Shown: positions 1 to 11,093, numbered from the stretch's first letter. The stretch: DNA of 64,000 bases from Microvirga subterranea (GCF_003350535.1 NZ_QQBB01000002.1:62001-126000), one strand, 5' to 3'. A program made the numbers and translations. The notes: generated from the letters alone by a model not told the origin.

Positions 1-1
1 C

Positions 2-268
2 GAGCGCGACATCATCGCGGTGCTGCAGGCGGAGTGGCAGTATCTCGACAGGCCCGACCGCCTCCAGGAGGCGGCCGACCAGCATCTCGATCTCCAGCCC
101 CTGAAGATCCAGCAGCTCGCCCGCCTGTCCGACCTGCCCAACCGGCCCGAGCGCGAGGACGAGATCGGGCGCAAGCTCGAGGCGCTCGGCCTGTTCGGGC
201 CGACCACGACGCCCAAGGACAAGAACGGCGAGTCCCGCACGCCGACCACGCAAACCCCGAGACGGTAA
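2..268 (+). CDS. ftsL: Cell division protein FtsL (C-terminal part, cut by window edge)
   Basis: The frame is open from the window edge to a TAA at 266-268, so only about 88 C-terminal residues are seen. The segment ERDIIAVLQAEWQYL followed by RPDRLQEAADQHLDL is the pattern at the end of alphaproteobacterial FtsL-like proteins, just after their membrane segment and coiled coil. FtsL links FtsQ to FtsW and FtsI in the divisome. The position five bases before ftsI is the usual one in the dcw cluster. The N-terminus and membrane helix lie outside the window, so the call rests on the tail and on context. Confidence 0.75.
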   Translation, partial: ERDIIAVLQAEWQYLDRPDRLQEAADQHLDLQPLKIQQLARLSDLPNRPEREDEIGRKLEALGLFGPTTTPKDKNGESRTPTTQTPRR

Positions 269-273
269 CGCCC

Positions 274-2040
274 GTGTTGCAACAGCCCGACATCGAACCG
301 CAGGGTCCGACCGCTCCCGCCAGGAGCGGCCTTCTCATCCATGCCCGCGAGTTGTTCCGCCTGCGCGTCGACAAGAGCACGGCGCGCGTCCGCTTCGCGT
401 CGCTCTGCTTTGTGGGCCTGTTCAGCCTCATCGGCGGGCGCCTCGTGTACCTCGCCGTGACGAGCGACAACACGAGCGCGGTGCGCCGCGCCGCCTCGTC
501 GGAGATCTCGGCCGCGCGTCCCGATATCGTCGACCGCAATGGCGAGGTCCTCGCGACCGACGTGAAGATGGTGTCGGTCTTCGCCGAGCCGCGCAACATC
601 ATCGACAAGGACGAGGCGGTCGAGCTGCTCACCGCCGTCCTGCCCGACCTCGACGCCACGGACCTGCGCAACAAGCTCGGCACCAAGAAGGGCTTCGTCT
701 GGGTCAAGCGCGAGATCACGCCACGCCAGCAGGCGGAGGTGCACCGCCTCGGCATCCCGGGCGTGGGCTTTCTCCCTGAGAACAAGCGCGTCTATCCTAA
801 CGCGGTCGCGGCCGCGCACGTGCTCGGCTTCGCCAACGTGGACAACGTCGGCATCGCCGGCATCGAGAAATACATCGACAGCCAGGGCCTGCAGGACCTC
901 AACGGCGCGGGCTTCGCCATTTCGGCGGCGGACCTGAAGCCGGTGCAGCTCTCGCTGGATCTGCGCGTGCAGCACGCCCTGCGCGACGAGCTCCAGAAGG
1001 GCATGGCGAAGTTCAAGGCGAAGGCCACGGCCGGCGCTGTCCTCGACGTGAACACAGGCGAGATCATCGCCCTCGTGTCGCTGCCCGACTTCGATCCCAA
1101 CAACCCGGTCGATGCGCTCCAGGACGACAAGATCAACCGCATCAATGTCGGCGTGTTCGAGATGGGCTCCACCTTCAAGGCCCTCACGGTCGCGATGGCG
1201 CTCGATTCCGGCAAGTACAACATCAACTCAAGCTTCGATGCGCGCTCCGGCCTGCGCTACGGCAAGTTCACCATCGGCGACTACCACGCCACGCACCGCG
1301 TGCTGACGACGCCGGAGGTGTTCGTGCATTCGTCGAACATCGGCACGGCCCGCATGGCGCTCGGCATCGGCGTCGAGGGCCACAAGGCCTTCCTGCGCAA
1401 GATGGGCCAGCTCGCCCGCCTCGAGACCGAGCTGCCCGAGAACGCCGCGCCGATCATCCCGCCGCGCTGGGGCGAGCTCAACACCATGACGATCGCGTTC
1501 GGCCACGGCCTGGCGGTCGCGCCGCTGCAGGCGCTCATGGCGGTGGGCGCCCTCGTCAACGGCGGCATGCTCATCAAGCCGACCTTCCTCAAGCGCACCG
1601 CGGAGGAGGCGCGCCAGACCGCGCTCCAGGTCATCAAGCCCGAGACCAGCGAGGCGATGCGCTACGTGCTGCGCCTCAACGCGTCGGTGCCGCAGGGCTC
1701 CGCATCCTCGGCGGCCATCGCGGGCTTCTTCGTGGGCGGCAAGACCGGCACCGCCGAAAAGGTCATCAACGGCCGCTATTCCAAGAATAAGAACTTCACC
1801 ACGTTCACGGCCGTGGTGCCGGCCGACAAGCCGAAATACGTCTTCCTGACCATCATGGACGAGCCGCAGGCCGTGGAAGGCACCTACGGCTTCTCGACCG
1901 CCGGCTGGAACGCCGGCCCGGTGACCGGCAACGTGATCGAGCGCGTCGCGCCGCTTCTCGGCATCCCGCCGCGCTTCGAGGCGCCGGCGCATCCGTTCCC
2001 GCTCATGTCGCGCCTCGGCGCCTGGGGGTCGAAGCCATGA
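274..2040 (+). CDS. ftsI: Peptidoglycan D,D-transpeptidase FtsI (PBP3)
   Basis: This is a division-specific class B penicillin-binding protein of 588 residues that cross-links septal peptidoglycan in the periplasm. One membrane helix lies near residues 45-65 (FASLCFVGLFSLIGGRLV), followed by the PBP dimerization domain and a transpeptidase domain. The three active-site motifs are visible: STFK with catalytic Ser299, SSN at 353-355, and KTG at about 490. The open frame extends further upstream inside ftsL. The GTG at 274 was chosen because it falls just after the ftsL stop and gives the usual family length. The gene overlaps murE by four bases (ATGA). Confidence 0.95.
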   Translation: MLQQPDIEPQGPTAPARSGLLIHARELFRLRVDKSTARVRFASLCFVGLFSLIGGRLVYLAVTSDNTSAVRRAASSEISAARPDIVDRNGEVLATDVKMVSVFAEPRNIIDKDEAVELLTAVLPDLDATDLRNKLGTKKGFVWVKREITPRQQAEVHRLGIPGVGFLPENKRVYPNAVAAAHVLGFANVDNVGIAGIEKYIDSQGLQDLNGAGFAISAADLKPVQLSLDLRVQHALRDELQKGMAKFKAKATAGAVLDVNTGEIIALVSLPDFDPNNPVDALQDDKINRINVGVFEMGSTFKALTVAMALDSGKYNINSSFDARSGLRYGKFTIGDYHATHRVLTTPEVFVHSSNIGTARMALGIGVEGHKAFLRKMGQLARLETELPENAAPIIPPRWGELNTMTIAFGHGLAVAPLQALMAVGALVNGGMLIKPTFLKRTAEEARQTALQVIKPETSEAMRYVLRLNASVPQGSASSAAIAGFFVGGKTGTAEKVINGRYSKNKNFTTFTAVVPADKPKYVFLTIMDEPQAVEGTYGFSTAGWNAGPVTGNVIERVAPLLGIPPRFEAPAHPFPLMSRLGAWGSKP

Positions 2041-3500
2041 CCAAGCCGCTCACCCTCGGCGACATCGTTCCGGACGCGGAGGACAGCCAGGCGGCGCTCC
2101 GCGTTTCCGCCATCGCGTCCGACAGCCGCAAGGTCGGCCCCGGCAGCGTGTTCTTCGCCGTGCCCGGCACGAAGGCCGACGGCATGAGCTTCGTGCCGCA
2201 GGCGGCGGCCTCAGGCGCGGTCGCGGTCGTGGGCGAAGCGGGGCGTCCGTCGGATCTCTCAGCCAGCGTCGCCTACGTCCAGGTGCCGGATGTGCGCCGC
2301 ACCCTGGCGCTGGCGGCGATGCATTTCTATCACAATCAGCCCGAGAAGGTGGTGGCCGTCACGGGCACCAGCGGCAAGAGCTCGGTGGCCGACTTCACGC
2401 GCCAACTCTTCGCGGTCCTCGGCTACAAGTCCGCCAGCCTCGGCACCCTCGGGGTCATCACGTCCGACGGGGCGGCCTACGGCTCGCTCACCACGCCCGA
2501 TCCGATCTCCCTGCATCAGACGCTCGCGCGCCTTGCCGCGGACGGCGTGACGCGGCTCGCTATGGAGGCCTCGTCCCACGGCATCGACCAGCGCCGCCTC
2601 GACGGCGTACGCCTGAGCGCCGCGGGCTTCACCAATCTCGGGCGCGACCATCTCGACTACCACGGCACCACCGAGGCCTATGCGGCCGCGAAGATGCGCC
2701 TGTTCGACACGCTCGTGCCCGACGAGGCGCCTGCCGTCATCAACGCGGACGGCCCTTTCGCGGACGTCTTCCTCGACGGCGCGAAGCGGCGCGGCCTCAC
2801 CCTCATGACCACGGGAGCGGCGGGCGAGGCGCTCCACCTGGTCGAGGCGAAGCCCGAAGGCTTCCGGCAGGCCCTCACGGTCGAGGCCTTCGGCCGGAGG
2901 ATCGAGACGGTGCTGCCGCTGCTGGGCGGCTTCCAGGTCGAGAACGCCCTCGTGGCGGCTGGCCTCGTGCTTGCGGTCGAAGGCGAGAGCCGAGCCGAGG
3001 AGGTCCTGGCGGGATTCGCGGGCCTCAGGGGCGTCTCCGGCCGCCTGGAGCAGGTCGGCGAGGTCAACGGCGCTCTGTGCGTCGTCGACTACGCCCACAA
3101 GCCCGACGCCCTGGCCCATGTGCTCGACGCCCTGCGGCCCTTCACGTCCGGCCGCCTGGTCTGCATCGTCGGCTGCGGCGGCGACCGGGACCGGGGCAAG
3201 CGCCCGCTCATGGGCCGGATCGCGGCCGAAAAGGCCGATCTGGTGATCGTCACCGACGACAATCCCCGCTCCGAGGACCCGGCCGCCATCCGGGCCGAGG
3301 TCTTGAAAGCTGCGCCCGGCGCCCAAGAAATCGGGGATCGGGCCCTGGCCATCCGAACGGCCGTCAGGGACCTTCGCCCCGGCGACGTGCTGGTCGTGGC
3401 GGGCAAGGGTCATGAAACGGGCCAAATCATCGGCGACCGGACCCTGCCGTTCTCGGACCACGACGAAGTGCGGGCGGCTATTGCGGAGAGGCAGGGATGA
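2037..3500 (+). CDS. murE: UDP-MurNAc-L-Ala-D-Glu:meso-diaminopimelate ligase MurE
   Basis: MurE adds the third residue of the peptidoglycan stem peptide in the cytoplasm, using ATP. The 487-residue protein has the Mur ligase three-domain layout. The P-loop GTSGKSS lies at 110-116, and the DNPR motif at 408-411 marks specificity for meso-diaminopimelate rather than lysine, as expected in a Gram-negative. The ATG overlaps the ftsI stop and the gene's stop overlaps the murF start, so the three are likely translationally coupled. Confidence 0.96.
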   Translation: MTKPLTLGDIVPDAEDSQAALRVSAIASDSRKVGPGSVFFAVPGTKADGMSFVPQAAASGAVAVVGEAGRPSDLSASVAYVQVPDVRRTLALAAMHFYHNQPEKVVAVTGTSGKSSVADFTRQLFAVLGYKSASLGTLGVITSDGAAYGSLTTPDPISLHQTLARLAADGVTRLAMEASSHGIDQRRLDGVRLSAAGFTNLGRDHLDYHGTTEAYAAAKMRLFDTLVPDEAPAVINADGPFADVFLDGAKRRGLTLMTTGAAGEALHLVEAKPEGFRQALTVEAFGRRIETVLPLLGGFQVENALVAAGLVLAVEGESRAEEVLAGFAGLRGVSGRLEQVGEVNGALCVVDYAHKPDALAHVLDALRPFTSGRLVCIVGCGGDRDRGKRPLMGRIAAEKADLVIVTDDNPRSEDPAAIRAEVLKAAPGAQEIGDRALAIRTAVRDLRPGDVLVVAGKGHETGQIIGDRTLPFSDHDEVRAAIAERQG

Positions 3501-4930
3501 GCACGCCCCTTTGGACCCTGGACGAGATCGCGGCTGCGACCGGCGCCCGCGTCGGGAGCGGCTTCGCGCAGGCCACCGGCGCGTCCATCGACACCCGCAC
3601 CCTGGAGCCGGGCGATCTCTATTTCGCCATCCGGGGCGACGTGCATGACGGGCACGACTTCGTGCCGGCGGCCCTGGAGAAGGGCGCTTCGGCGGCGGTC
3701 GTATCCGAGGAAAAGGCCGGCGCCTTCAAGGATTCCGACCGGCTGATCGTGGTGCCTGACGTGCTGGAGGCCATGCGCCAGATCGGGCGGGCGGCCCGCC
3801 GTCGCAGCCAGGCCCGCATCGTCGCCGTCACGGGCTCGGTCGGCAAGACCGGCACCAAGGAGGCCATGCGCCTCGCGCTCTCCCGCCAGGGCGAGACCCA
3901 TGCCTCCGTCGCGTCCTACAACAACCACTGGGGCGTGCCCCTCACGCTGGCGCGCTTCCCGCGCGAGAGCCGGTTCGGGATCTTCGAGATCGGCATGAAC
4001 CACGCCGGCGAGATCCAGCCGCTCACCGCCATGGTCCGGCCGCACGTGGCCGTCATCACCACGGTCGAGCCGGTGCATATCGAGTTCTTCCCCTCCATCT
4101 GGGGGATCGCCGATGCCAAGGGCGAGATCTTCTCCGGGATCGAGCCCGGCGGCACGGCCGTCATCAATCGCGACAATGCCTATTTCGAGCGCATGCGCGC
4201 CCACGCCCAGGCGTCGAATGCGGGCCGGATCCTCACCTTCGGCGAGCACGAGGCGGCGGACATCCGGGCCGAGCGCATCATGGTCAGGCCAGACCAGTCG
4301 GTCGTGGAAGCGCGCATCTTCGGCCAGCCACTGACCTACCGCATCGGCACGCCGGGCCGGCACATCGCCCTCAATTCGCTGAGCGTTCTCGCGGCTGCCC
4401 ATGCCTTGGGGGCCGACGTGACCTTCGTGGCCCTGACCCTCTCGGATCTCAGGCCGCCGGTAGGGCGCGGCGAGCGGACCATGCTGTCGCTCGGGGGCGG
4501 CGAGGCCCTGCTGATCGACGAGAGCTACAACGCCAATCCGGCCTCGGTGAGGGCGGCGCTCGCCAATCTCGGGGCCGTGGAGCTCGAAGGGAAGGGGCGG
4601 CGCATCGCCGTCCTGGGCGACATGAAGGAGCTGGGCACTGAGGGGCCGAAGCTTCATGAGGGACTGGCGGAAGCGGTCGAGGCCAATGGCATCGACCTCG
4701 TCTTCGCGGCCGGTCAGCTGATGAAGAACCTCGTCGACACCCTTCCGGCCGGAAAGGTCGCGGCCCATACGGAAACGTCCGCCGAACTGGTCGATGCGGT
4801 CTGCGCCGCGGTCCGTCCCGGCGATGCCGTGACCGTGAAGGGGTCGCTCAGCATGAAGATGGCTTTGGTTGTCAAAGCCCTGAAAGAACGTTACGGCGCG
4901 AGCGAGATGGCGCACGCGCTGAAAGGATAA
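3497..4930 (+). CDS. murF: UDP-MurNAc-tripeptide:D-Ala-D-Ala ligase MurF
   Basis: MurF attaches D-Ala-D-Ala to the tripeptide to finish UDP-MurNAc-pentapeptide. The 477-residue protein carries the ATP-binding loop GSVGKTGTKE at 113-122, a central YNNHWGVPLTLARF segment, and the C-terminal Mur ligase motif DESYNANPASVRAAL, all typical of MurF. The start codon overlaps the murE stop (ATGA) and mraY begins three bases after the stop. The dipeptide substrate is made by Ddl, encoded in the same cluster at 12187. Confidence 0.96.
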   Translation: MSTPLWTLDEIAAATGARVGSGFAQATGASIDTRTLEPGDLYFAIRGDVHDGHDFVPAALEKGASAAVVSEEKAGAFKDSDRLIVVPDVLEAMRQIGRAARRRSQARIVAVTGSVGKTGTKEAMRLALSRQGETHASVASYNNHWGVPLTLARFPRESRFGIFEIGMNHAGEIQPLTAMVRPHVAVITTVEPVHIEFFPSIWGIADAKGEIFSGIEPGGTAVINRDNAYFERMRAHAQASNAGRILTFGEHEAADIRAERIMVRPDQSVVEARIFGQPLTYRIGTPGRHIALNSLSVLAAAHALGADVTFVALTLSDLRPPVGRGERTMLSLGGGEALLIDESYNANPASVRAALANLGAVELEGKGRRIAVLGDMKELGTEGPKLHEGLAEAVEANGIDLVFAAGQLMKNLVDTLPAGKVAAHTETSAELVDAVCAAVRPGDAVTVKGSLSMKMALVVKALKERYGASEMAHALKG

Positions 4931-4933
4931 TCG

Positions 4934-6019
4934 ATGTTGACCTGGTTGGCTGAGCTCAGCCCCTATTTCAGTCCCCTCAATATTTTCCGCTATATTACCT
5001 TCCGGACCGGCGGGGCGACCGCGACCGGGCTCCTGTTCGTGTTCCTGTTCGGCCCTGCGATCATCTCGCTCCTGCGCGTGCGCCAGGGCAAGGGCCAGCC
5101 GATCCGCGAGGACGGGCCGCAATCCCACCTGCTGACGAAGCGCGGGACGCCCACCATGGGCGGACTGATGATCATGGCGGGCGTGCTGGTCTCGACCCTG
5201 CTCTGGGCCAATCTCGAGAACCACTATGTGTGGGTGGTGCTCTTCGTCACCGTCGGCTTCGGGGCCATCGGCTTCTACGACGATTATCTGAAGGTCACGA
5301 AGCAGTCGCACAAGGGCTTCTCGGGCCGCTCGCGCCTCGCCATCGAGGCGGTGATCGCCGGCATTGCCTGCATCGCGATTTCCTACATGGCGACTCCCGG
5401 CCTCGCCAACAAGCTCGCGCTGCCGTTCTCCAAGGACCTCATCCTCAATCTCGGCTGGTTCTACATCATCTTCGGCGGCTTCGTAATCGTCGGCGCCGGC
5501 AATGCGGTGAACATCACGGACGGCCTCGACGGCCTTGCCATCGTGCCGGTGATGATCGCGGCCGGCACCTTCGGGTTCATCGCCTATCTCGCCGGCAACG
5601 CGGTCTTCGCCAACTACCTGCAGATCCACTTCGTGCCCGGCACCGGCGAGCTCGCCGTCGTCTGCGGCGCGCTGATCGGCGCAGGGTTGGGCTTCCTATG
5701 GTTCAACGCGCCGCCGGCGCAGATCTTCATGGGCGACACCGGCTCCCTGGCGCTGGGCGGGCTGCTCGGCACCATCGCGGTCGCCACCAAGCATGAAATC
5801 GTGCTCGCCCTCGTGGGCGGCCTCTTCGTGCTGGAGATCTTCTCCGTGATCATCCAGGTCGCGTCGTTCAAGCTCACGGGCAAGCGCGTCTTCAAGATGG
5901 CGCCGATCCATCACCATTTCGAGCAGCTCGGCTGGACCGAGCCGCAGGTGGTGATCCGGTTCTGGATCGTGTCCGTGGTGCTGGCGCTGGTCGGCCTCGC
6001 GACCCTCAAACTGCGGTGA
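4934..6019 (+). CDS. mraY: Phospho-MurNAc-pentapeptide transferase MraY
   Basis: MraY moves phospho-MurNAc-pentapeptide from UDP to undecaprenyl phosphate, giving lipid I at the inner face of the membrane. The 361-residue polytopic protein shows the family's key motifs: FYDDYLK with the Asp pair at 116-117, NITDGLDGL starting at residue 193, [10 protein letters not shown] at 267-276, and the HHHFEQLGW loop at 326. Length matches the family (about 360). It lies 3 bases after murF and 4 bases before murD. Confidence 0.97.
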   Translation: MLTWLAELSPYFSPLNIFRYITFRTGGATATGLLFVFLFGPAIISLLRVRQGKGQPIREDGPQSHLLTKRGTPTMGGLMIMAGVLVSTLLWANLENHYVWVVLFVTVGFGAIGFYDDYLKVTKQSHKGFSGRSRLAIEAVIAGIACIAISYMATPGLANKLALPFSKDLILNLGWFYIIFGGFVIVGAGNAVNITDGLDGLAIVPVMIAAGTFGFIAYLAGNAVFANYLQIHFVPGTGELAVVCGALIGAGLGFLWFNAPPAQIFMGDTGSLALGGLLGTIAVATKHEIVLALVGGLFVLEIFSVIIQVASFKLTGKRVFKMAPIHHHFEQLGWTEPQVVIRFWIVSVVLALVGLATLKLR

Positions 6020-6023
6020 TCCC

Positions 6024-7418
6024 ATGACGCCCGTCACCAGCTTCTCCGGCAAAACGGTCGCTCTCTTCGGCCTCGGCGGGTCCGGGCTGGTGACGGCGCT
6101 CGCCCTGAAGGAGGGCGGCTGCCATGTTGTGGCTTGCGACGACAACCCGGCCAAGATGGCTGACGCGTCGGCCAAGGGCATCGAGACGGCGGACCTGCGC
6201 GATGCCGACTGGTCGCGTTTTGAAGCTCTCATCCTGTCGCCCGGCGTGCCGCTGACGCATCCCGAGCCGCACTGGTCGGCAAAGCTCGCGAGGCAGGCCG
6301 GCATCGAGATCATCGGCGACATCGAGCTGTTCTGCCGCGAGCGGGCGAAGGTCGCGCCGGATGCGCCCTTCGTGGCCATCACCGGCACGAACGGCAAGTC
6401 GACCACGACGGCGCTGATCAGCCATATTCTGCGCGAGGCCGGATACGACGTGCAGATGGGCGGCAATATCGGCACCGCGATCCTGTCGCTGGAGCCGCCG
6501 TCGGACGAGCGCGTGCACGTGATCGAGTGCTCCTCGTTCCAGATCGACCTGGCGCCATCGCTTGCGCCGAGCATCGGCGTGATGCTCAACGTCTCGCCGG
6601 ACCATCTCGACCGGCATGGGACGATGGAGAACTACGCCGCCATCAAGGAGCGTCTGGTCGCGAAGGCCGAGAAGGCGGTCGTCGGAGCCGACGACGAAGC
6701 GAGCCGCGCGATCATCGCCCGGCGCAGCGCCTCGGGCGCCGATGCGGTTCGCGTCGGACTGGCGGACCGCGAGCCCGGCAGCGTCTTCGCGGACGGCCAG
6801 ACGATCGTCTCCAACGCGGAGGGCCATCCCGTCGAGGTGGCGAGCCTCGAGGGCATCGGCTCCCTGCGCGGCGATCACAACGCGCAGAATGCGGCAGCGG
6901 CCGTCGCGGTCGCGCTGCTCCTGAGCGTCGACGTCCCGACCATCCAGCGCGCACTCAAGAGCTTCCCTGGCCTGCCTCACCGCATGGAGGAGGTGGCCCA
7001 GCGCGGCGAGACGCTGTTCATCAACGACTCCAAGGCCACCAACGCCGATTCCACCGAGAAGGCCCTGAAATCCTTCGACGGCATCCTCTGGATCCTCGGC
7101 GGCAAGGCGAAGGAGGGCGGCATCGAGAGCCTGCGGCCGTACTTCGCGAAGATCCGCAAGGCCTACCTGATCGGCGCGGCATCGGACGAATTCGCGAGGA
7201 CGCTGGGCGATACGGTTCCTTACGAATTCTGTGGCACGTTGGACAAAGCGGTCGAGCAGGCCGCGCAAGATGCGGCTGCGCGCGACGACGAGTCGGTGGT
7301 GCTGCTGTCGCCGGCCTGCGCCTCTTACGACCAGTACCCGAATTTCGAGGTGCGCGGAAACCACTTCCGCGACCTCGTCAGAGCCTTGCCCGGCATCAAC
7401 CCCACGATGGGAGCTTAA
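6024..7418 (+). CDS. murD: UDP-MurNAc-L-alanine:D-glutamate ligase MurD
   Basis: MurD adds D-glutamate to UDP-MurNAc-L-Ala in the cytoplasm. The 464-residue protein has an N-terminal Rossmann-like domain ([14 protein letters not shown]), the ATP loop GTNGKSTTT starting at 121, the [14 protein letters not shown] segment, and the C-terminal [15 protein letters not shown] motif shared by MurD proteins. It fits tightly between mraY and ftsW, with gaps of 4 and 5 bases, so one transcript is likely. Confidence 0.96.
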   Translation: MTPVTSFSGKTVALFGLGGSGLVTALALKEGGCHVVACDDNPAKMADASAKGIETADLRDADWSRFEALILSPGVPLTHPEPHWSAKLARQAGIEIIGDIELFCRERAKVAPDAPFVAITGTNGKSTTTALISHILREAGYDVQMGGNIGTAILSLEPPSDERVHVIECSSFQIDLAPSLAPSIGVMLNVSPDHLDRHGTMENYAAIKERLVAKAEKAVVGADDEASRAIIARRSASGADAVRVGLADREPGSVFADGQTIVSNAEGHPVEVASLEGIGSLRGDHNAQNAAAAVAVALLLSVDVPTIQRALKSFPGLPHRMEEVAQRGETLFINDSKATNADSTEKALKSFDGILWILGGKAKEGGIESLRPYFAKIRKAYLIGAASDEFARTLGDTVPYEFCGTLDKAVEQAAQDAAARDDESVVLLSPACASYDQYPNFEVRGNHFRDLVRALPGINPTMGA

Positions 7419-7423
7419 GATCC

Positions 7424-8569
7424 ATGGTGTCACGCGCGGAACGTTCGGCCTTCAGCGATTGGTGGTGGACCGTCGATCGGCTGCTGCTCGCCGCGCTCGC
7501 CATCCTGATCCTGGCAGGCCTCGTCTTCCTGATGGCGGGCGGCCCGCCGGTCGCGGAGCGCCTCGGGCTCTCGACGTTCCATTTCGTGAACCGGCAGGTG
7601 CTCTTCCTCGTCCCGGCGCTGCTGATCCTGCTGCCCGTGTCGTTCCTGTCGCTCCGGCACGTGCGACGGCTCGCGCTCTTCGTCTATGTGGTCGGCATGG
7701 TGCTCATCCTGCTGGCCTTCCAGTTCGGGCCGGAGATCAAGGGCGCGCATCGCTGGATCATGATCGGCCCGCTCGGCATCCAGCCATCCGAGTTCGTGAA
7801 GCCCGCCTTCGTGGTGCTCGCCGCCTGGGCCTTCTCCGAGGGCTCCCGGCGCAGGGACGTGCCCGGCACCCTGCTGGCGCTGCTCATCCTGCCCGCCACC
7901 ATCGTGCCGCTCATCCTTCAGCCCGATTTCGGCCAGACTATGCTCATCACCATCGTGTGGTGCGGCCTGTTCTTCGTGGCGGGCCTGCACTGGTTCTGGG
8001 TCATGGGGCTCGGCGGCTTCGGCCTCGTCGGCATCGCGGCGGCCTATGAGTTCCTGCCGCACGTGCGCGCCCGTATCGAGCGCTTCCTCGACAAGGATTC
8101 CGGCGACACGTTCCAGGTCGACACGGCCATGGAATCCTTTTCCCGCGGCGGCTGGCTCGGGCGCGGCCCGGGCGAGGGCTCGGTGAAGCGCATCCTGCCC
8201 GACGCCCATACGGACTTCATCTTCGCGGTCACGGCCGAGGAGTTCGGCATCGTCGTGTGCCTCGGTCTCCTCATCCTGTTCGCGTTCATCGTGCTGCGCG
8301 GGCTCGCGCTCGCCCGGCGCAACGAGGACACCTTCTGCCGCCTCGCGGCGACGGGCCTCGTGCTCATGTTCGGCCTCCAGGCCTCGATCAACATGATGGT
8401 GAACGTGCACCTGATGCCCGCCAAGGGCATGACGCTGCCCTTCATCTCCTATGGCGGTTCGTCGCTGCTCTCGCTCGCGCTCGGCATGGGCTTCCTGGTG
8501 GCGCTCACGCGCAAGCGCCCCCGCGCCGAGATGATGGACCACTTCACGCCGGAGCGGCCGCGCGGATGA
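7424..8569 (+). CDS. ftsW: Septal peptidoglycan glycosyltransferase FtsW
   Basis: FtsW is the SEDS-family polymerase that extends septal glycan strands from lipid II together with FtsI. The 381-residue protein has about ten hydrophobic segments. SEDS landmarks are visible: KGAHRWIMIGPLGIQPSE near 105-122, a periplasmic loop with DTFQVDTAMES and GPGEGSVKRILPDAHTDF, and the C-terminal PFISYGGSSLLS. The ATG at 7424 follows the murD stop by five bases, whereas the longer frame upstream only shadows murD. The stop overlaps the murG start. Confidence 0.95.
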   Translation: MVSRAERSAFSDWWWTVDRLLLAALAILILAGLVFLMAGGPPVAERLGLSTFHFVNRQVLFLVPALLILLPVSFLSLRHVRRLALFVYVVGMVLILLAFQFGPEIKGAHRWIMIGPLGIQPSEFVKPAFVVLAAWAFSEGSRRRDVPGTLLALLILPATIVPLILQPDFGQTMLITIVWCGLFFVAGLHWFWVMGLGGFGLVGIAAAYEFLPHVRARIERFLDKDSGDTFQVDTAMESFSRGGWLGRGPGEGSVKRILPDAHTDFIFAVTAEEFGIVVCLGLLILFAFIVLRGLALARRNEDTFCRLAATGLVLMFGLQASINMMVNVHLMPAKGMTLPFISYGGSSLLSLALGMGFLVALTRKRPRAEMMDHFTPERPRG

Positions 8570-9681
8570 ACGCCCCCCTGATCCTCCTGACGGCGGGCGG
8601 CACCGGCGGCCATCTCTTCCCGGCCGAGGCCTTGGCCAACGCCCTCAAGGCCTCCGGCGCGCGGGTGGCGCTCGCCACCGACAAGCGCGCCAACGCCTAT
8701 GCGGGCTCGTTCCCGGCCGACGAGATCATCGAGATTCCCTCCGCGACCCCATCCGGGCGCTCGCCGGTCCAGATGGCGAAGGCCGCCCTCGTGCTGGCGC
8801 AAGGAACGCTCAAGGCCATCCCGGCGATCCGCCGCCTGAAGCCCGCGGTCGTGGTCGGCTTCGGCGGCTACCCGACCGTGCCGCCCGTGCTGGCGGCGTC
8901 CTTCTTGAGCATCCCCACGGTCATCCACGAGGCGAACGGGGTCATGGGCCGGGCCAACCGGCTGCTCGCCCGCCGCGCCTCGCTCATCGCCACTGGCTTC
9001 GAGCAGGTGAAGGGCATCCCGGCCGGCATTCAGGCCAAGGTCGAGCAGACCGGCAACCCGATCCGCCCGGCTGTGCTGGAGGCCTCCCGCCAGCCCTACG
9101 AGGCGCTGACCGCCGACACGAAGTTCCGCCTCCTCGTCACCGGCGGCAGCCAGGGCGCCCGGGTGATGAGCGACGTGGTGCCTCCGGCGGTCGAGCTCCT
9201 GGAGCCGGAGATCCGCGCCCGGCTCGACATCTGCCAGCAGGCCCGAAGGGAGGACCTGGAGCGGGTCACGGCCCATTACGAGCGCCTCGGGGTCGATTTC
9301 GAGGCCCAGCCCTTCTTCAAGGACCTGCCGCAGCGCATCGCCCGGGCCCATCTGGTGATCGCCCGTTCCGGCGCCTCGACCGTAGCGGAACTCGCGGTGA
9401 TCGGCCGCCCGTCGATCCTGGTGCCGCTGCCGGGCGCCATCGACCAGGACCAGGCCGCCAATGCCAAGACCTTGGGCGATCTCGGGGCTGCCGTGGTTCT
9501 GCCGCAACCGGACTTTACCCCTGAGCGCCTTGCGGCGGACCTTCGCGCCTTCCTGACGGAGCCCGACCGCTTGACCCGAGCCGCTGCCGCTGCACATAGC
9601 GCCAGCATCACGGATGCCGCCGAGCGCCTCGCCCGCGCGGTTCTCGCACTCGCCTCCCACAAGAACGGACAAAAATCATGA
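8566..9681 (+). CDS. murG: UDP-GlcNAc:lipid I GlcNAc transferase MurG
   Basis: MurG adds GlcNAc to lipid I to form lipid II on the cytoplasmic face of the membrane. The 371-residue GT-B fold protein starts with the family loop [14 protein letters not shown] at residues 11-24. It has [16 protein letters not shown] in the N-domain, and the nucleotide-sugar pocket signatures [15 protein letters not shown] and [17 protein letters not shown] in the C-domain. The start was set at the ATG overlapping the ftsW stop. The gene ends with an ATGA overlap into murC. Confidence 0.96.
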   Translation: MNAPLILLTAGGTGGHLFPAEALANALKASGARVALATDKRANAYAGSFPADEIIEIPSATPSGRSPVQMAKAALVLAQGTLKAIPAIRRLKPAVVVGFGGYPTVPPVLAASFLSIPTVIHEANGVMGRANRLLARRASLIATGFEQVKGIPAGIQAKVEQTGNPIRPAVLEASRQPYEALTADTKFRLLVTGGSQGARVMSDVVPPAVELLEPEIRARLDICQQARREDLERVTAHYERLGVDFEAQPFFKDLPQRIARAHLVIARSGASTVAELAVIGRPSILVPLPGAIDQDQAANAKTLGDLGAAVVLPQPDFTPERLAADLRAFLTEPDRLTRAAAAAHSASITDAAERLARAVLALASHKNGQKS

Positions 9682-11093
9682 AACTCCCGCCGAAGCTTGG
9701 TCCCATTCACTTCATCGGAATCGGCGGCATCGGCATGTCGGGCATCGCCGAGGTCATGCACAACCTCGGTTACACGGTGCAGGGCTCCGATGCGGCCGAC
9801 AACTACAACGTCAGGCGCCTCAACGAGAAGGGGATCAAGACCTTCATCGGCCACAGGGCCGAGAACGTGGAGGGCGCCGAGATTGTGGTCGTCTCCACCG
9901 CCATCAAGCGCGACAACCCGGAGCTGACGACCGCGCGCGAGAAGCGCCTGCCGGTCGTGCGCCGCGCCGAGATGCTGGCGGAGCTGATGCGGTTCAAGTC
10001 CTGCGTGGCGGTCGCCGGCACCCACGGCAAGACCACCACCACGTCGCTGGTGGCGACGCTTCTTGATGCGGGCGGGCTCGACCCGACGGTCATCAACGGC
10101 GGCATCATCAACGCCTACGGCACCAATGCCCGCATGGGCGACGGCCAGTGGATGGTGGTGGAGGCGGACGAGTCCGACGGCACCTTCCTGAAGCTCCCGG
10201 CGGACGTGGCGATCGTCACCAACATCGACGCCGAGCACCTCGACCATTTCGGCACCTACGACGCCATCAAGGACGCGTTCCGCTCCTTCATCGACTCCAT
10301 CCCGTTCTACGGCTTCGCGGTGATGTGCATCGACCACCCGACCGTGCAGGACCTCGTGGGCCGCATCGAGGACCGGCGCATCATCACCTACGGCGAGAAC
10401 CCGCAGGCCGACGTGCGCATCATGGATGTCGATCCGCGTGGCGGGCAGACCAAGTTCCGCGTCATGATCCGCGACCGTCGCCCCGGCTTCCGCCTGGAGC
10501 TCGAGGACCTCGTCCTGCCGATGCCGGGCGCGCACAACGCCCTCAACGCCACCGCGGCCATCGCGGTCGCCCACGAGCTCGGTGTCTCGCCGGACGCGAT
10601 CCGCAAGGCGCTCAGCGGTTTCGGCGGCGTGAAGCGCCGCTTCACCCGCACGGGCGAGTGGAACGGCGTCACGGTGTTCGACGATTACGGCCACCATCCC
10701 ATCGAGATCGCCGCGGTGCTGAAAGCCGCCCGCGCCTCCACGGAAGGCCAGGTCATCGCCGTGGTGCAGCCGCACCGCTACAGCCGCCTGTCGTCCCTGT
10801 TCGACCAGTTCTGCACCTGCTTCAACGACGCCGATGCGGTGATCGTGGCGCCGGTCTACGCGGCGGGCGAGCAGCCGATCGAAGGCGCCGATCGCGACAG
10901 CCTCGTGGCGGGCCTGAAGGCCCGCGGCCACCGCAACGCGATGGCGCTGGAGAAGTCCGAGGATCTGGCAGGGCTGATCAAGGGCATCGCGAGGCCGGGC
11001 GACTACGTGATCTGCCTCGGGGCCGGCAACATCACCCAGTGGGCCTATGCGCTGCCGGGCGAGCTCGAGGCCCTGGGCGAGAAGGCGGCCTGA
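9678..11093 (+). CDS. murC: UDP-MurNAc:L-alanine ligase MurC
   Basis: MurC starts the stem peptide by joining L-alanine to UDP-MurNAc. The 471-residue protein has the N-terminal glycine-rich UDP-binding loop [15 protein letters not shown], the ATP loop [10 protein letters not shown] at 114-123, the [10 protein letters not shown] segment, and [11 protein letters not shown] in the C-terminal half, all diagnostic for MurC. It overlaps murG by four bases and murB by one base (TGATG). Confidence 0.97.
   Translation: MKLPPKLGPIHFIGIGGIGMSGIAEVMHNLGYTVQGSDAADNYNVRRLNEKGIKTFIGHRAENVEGAEIVVVSTAIKRDNPELTTAREKRLPVVRRAEMLAELMRFKSCVAVAGTHGKTTTTSLVATLLDAGGLDPTVINGGIINAYGTNARMGDGQWMVVEADESDGTFLKLPADVAIVTNIDAEHLDHFGTYDAIKDAFRSFIDSIPFYGFAVMCIDHPTVQDLVGRIEDRRIITYGENPQADVRIMDVDPRGGQTKFRVMIRDRRPGFRLELEDLVLPMPGAHNALNATAAIAVAHELGVSPDAIRKALSGFGGVKRRFTRTGEWNGVTVFDDYGHHPIEIAAVLKAARASTEGQVIAVVQPHRYSRLSSLFDQFCTCFNDADAVIVAPVYAAGEQPIEGADRDSLVAGLKARGHRNAMALEKSEDLAGLIKGIARPGDYVICLGAGNITQWAYALPGELEALGEKAA

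Noticed and set aside
3410..5629. 739-codon minus-strand open frame across murE, murF and mraY
   Set aside because: It spans three recognised genes on the other strand and has the skewed composition typical of antisense frames in high-GC DNA.
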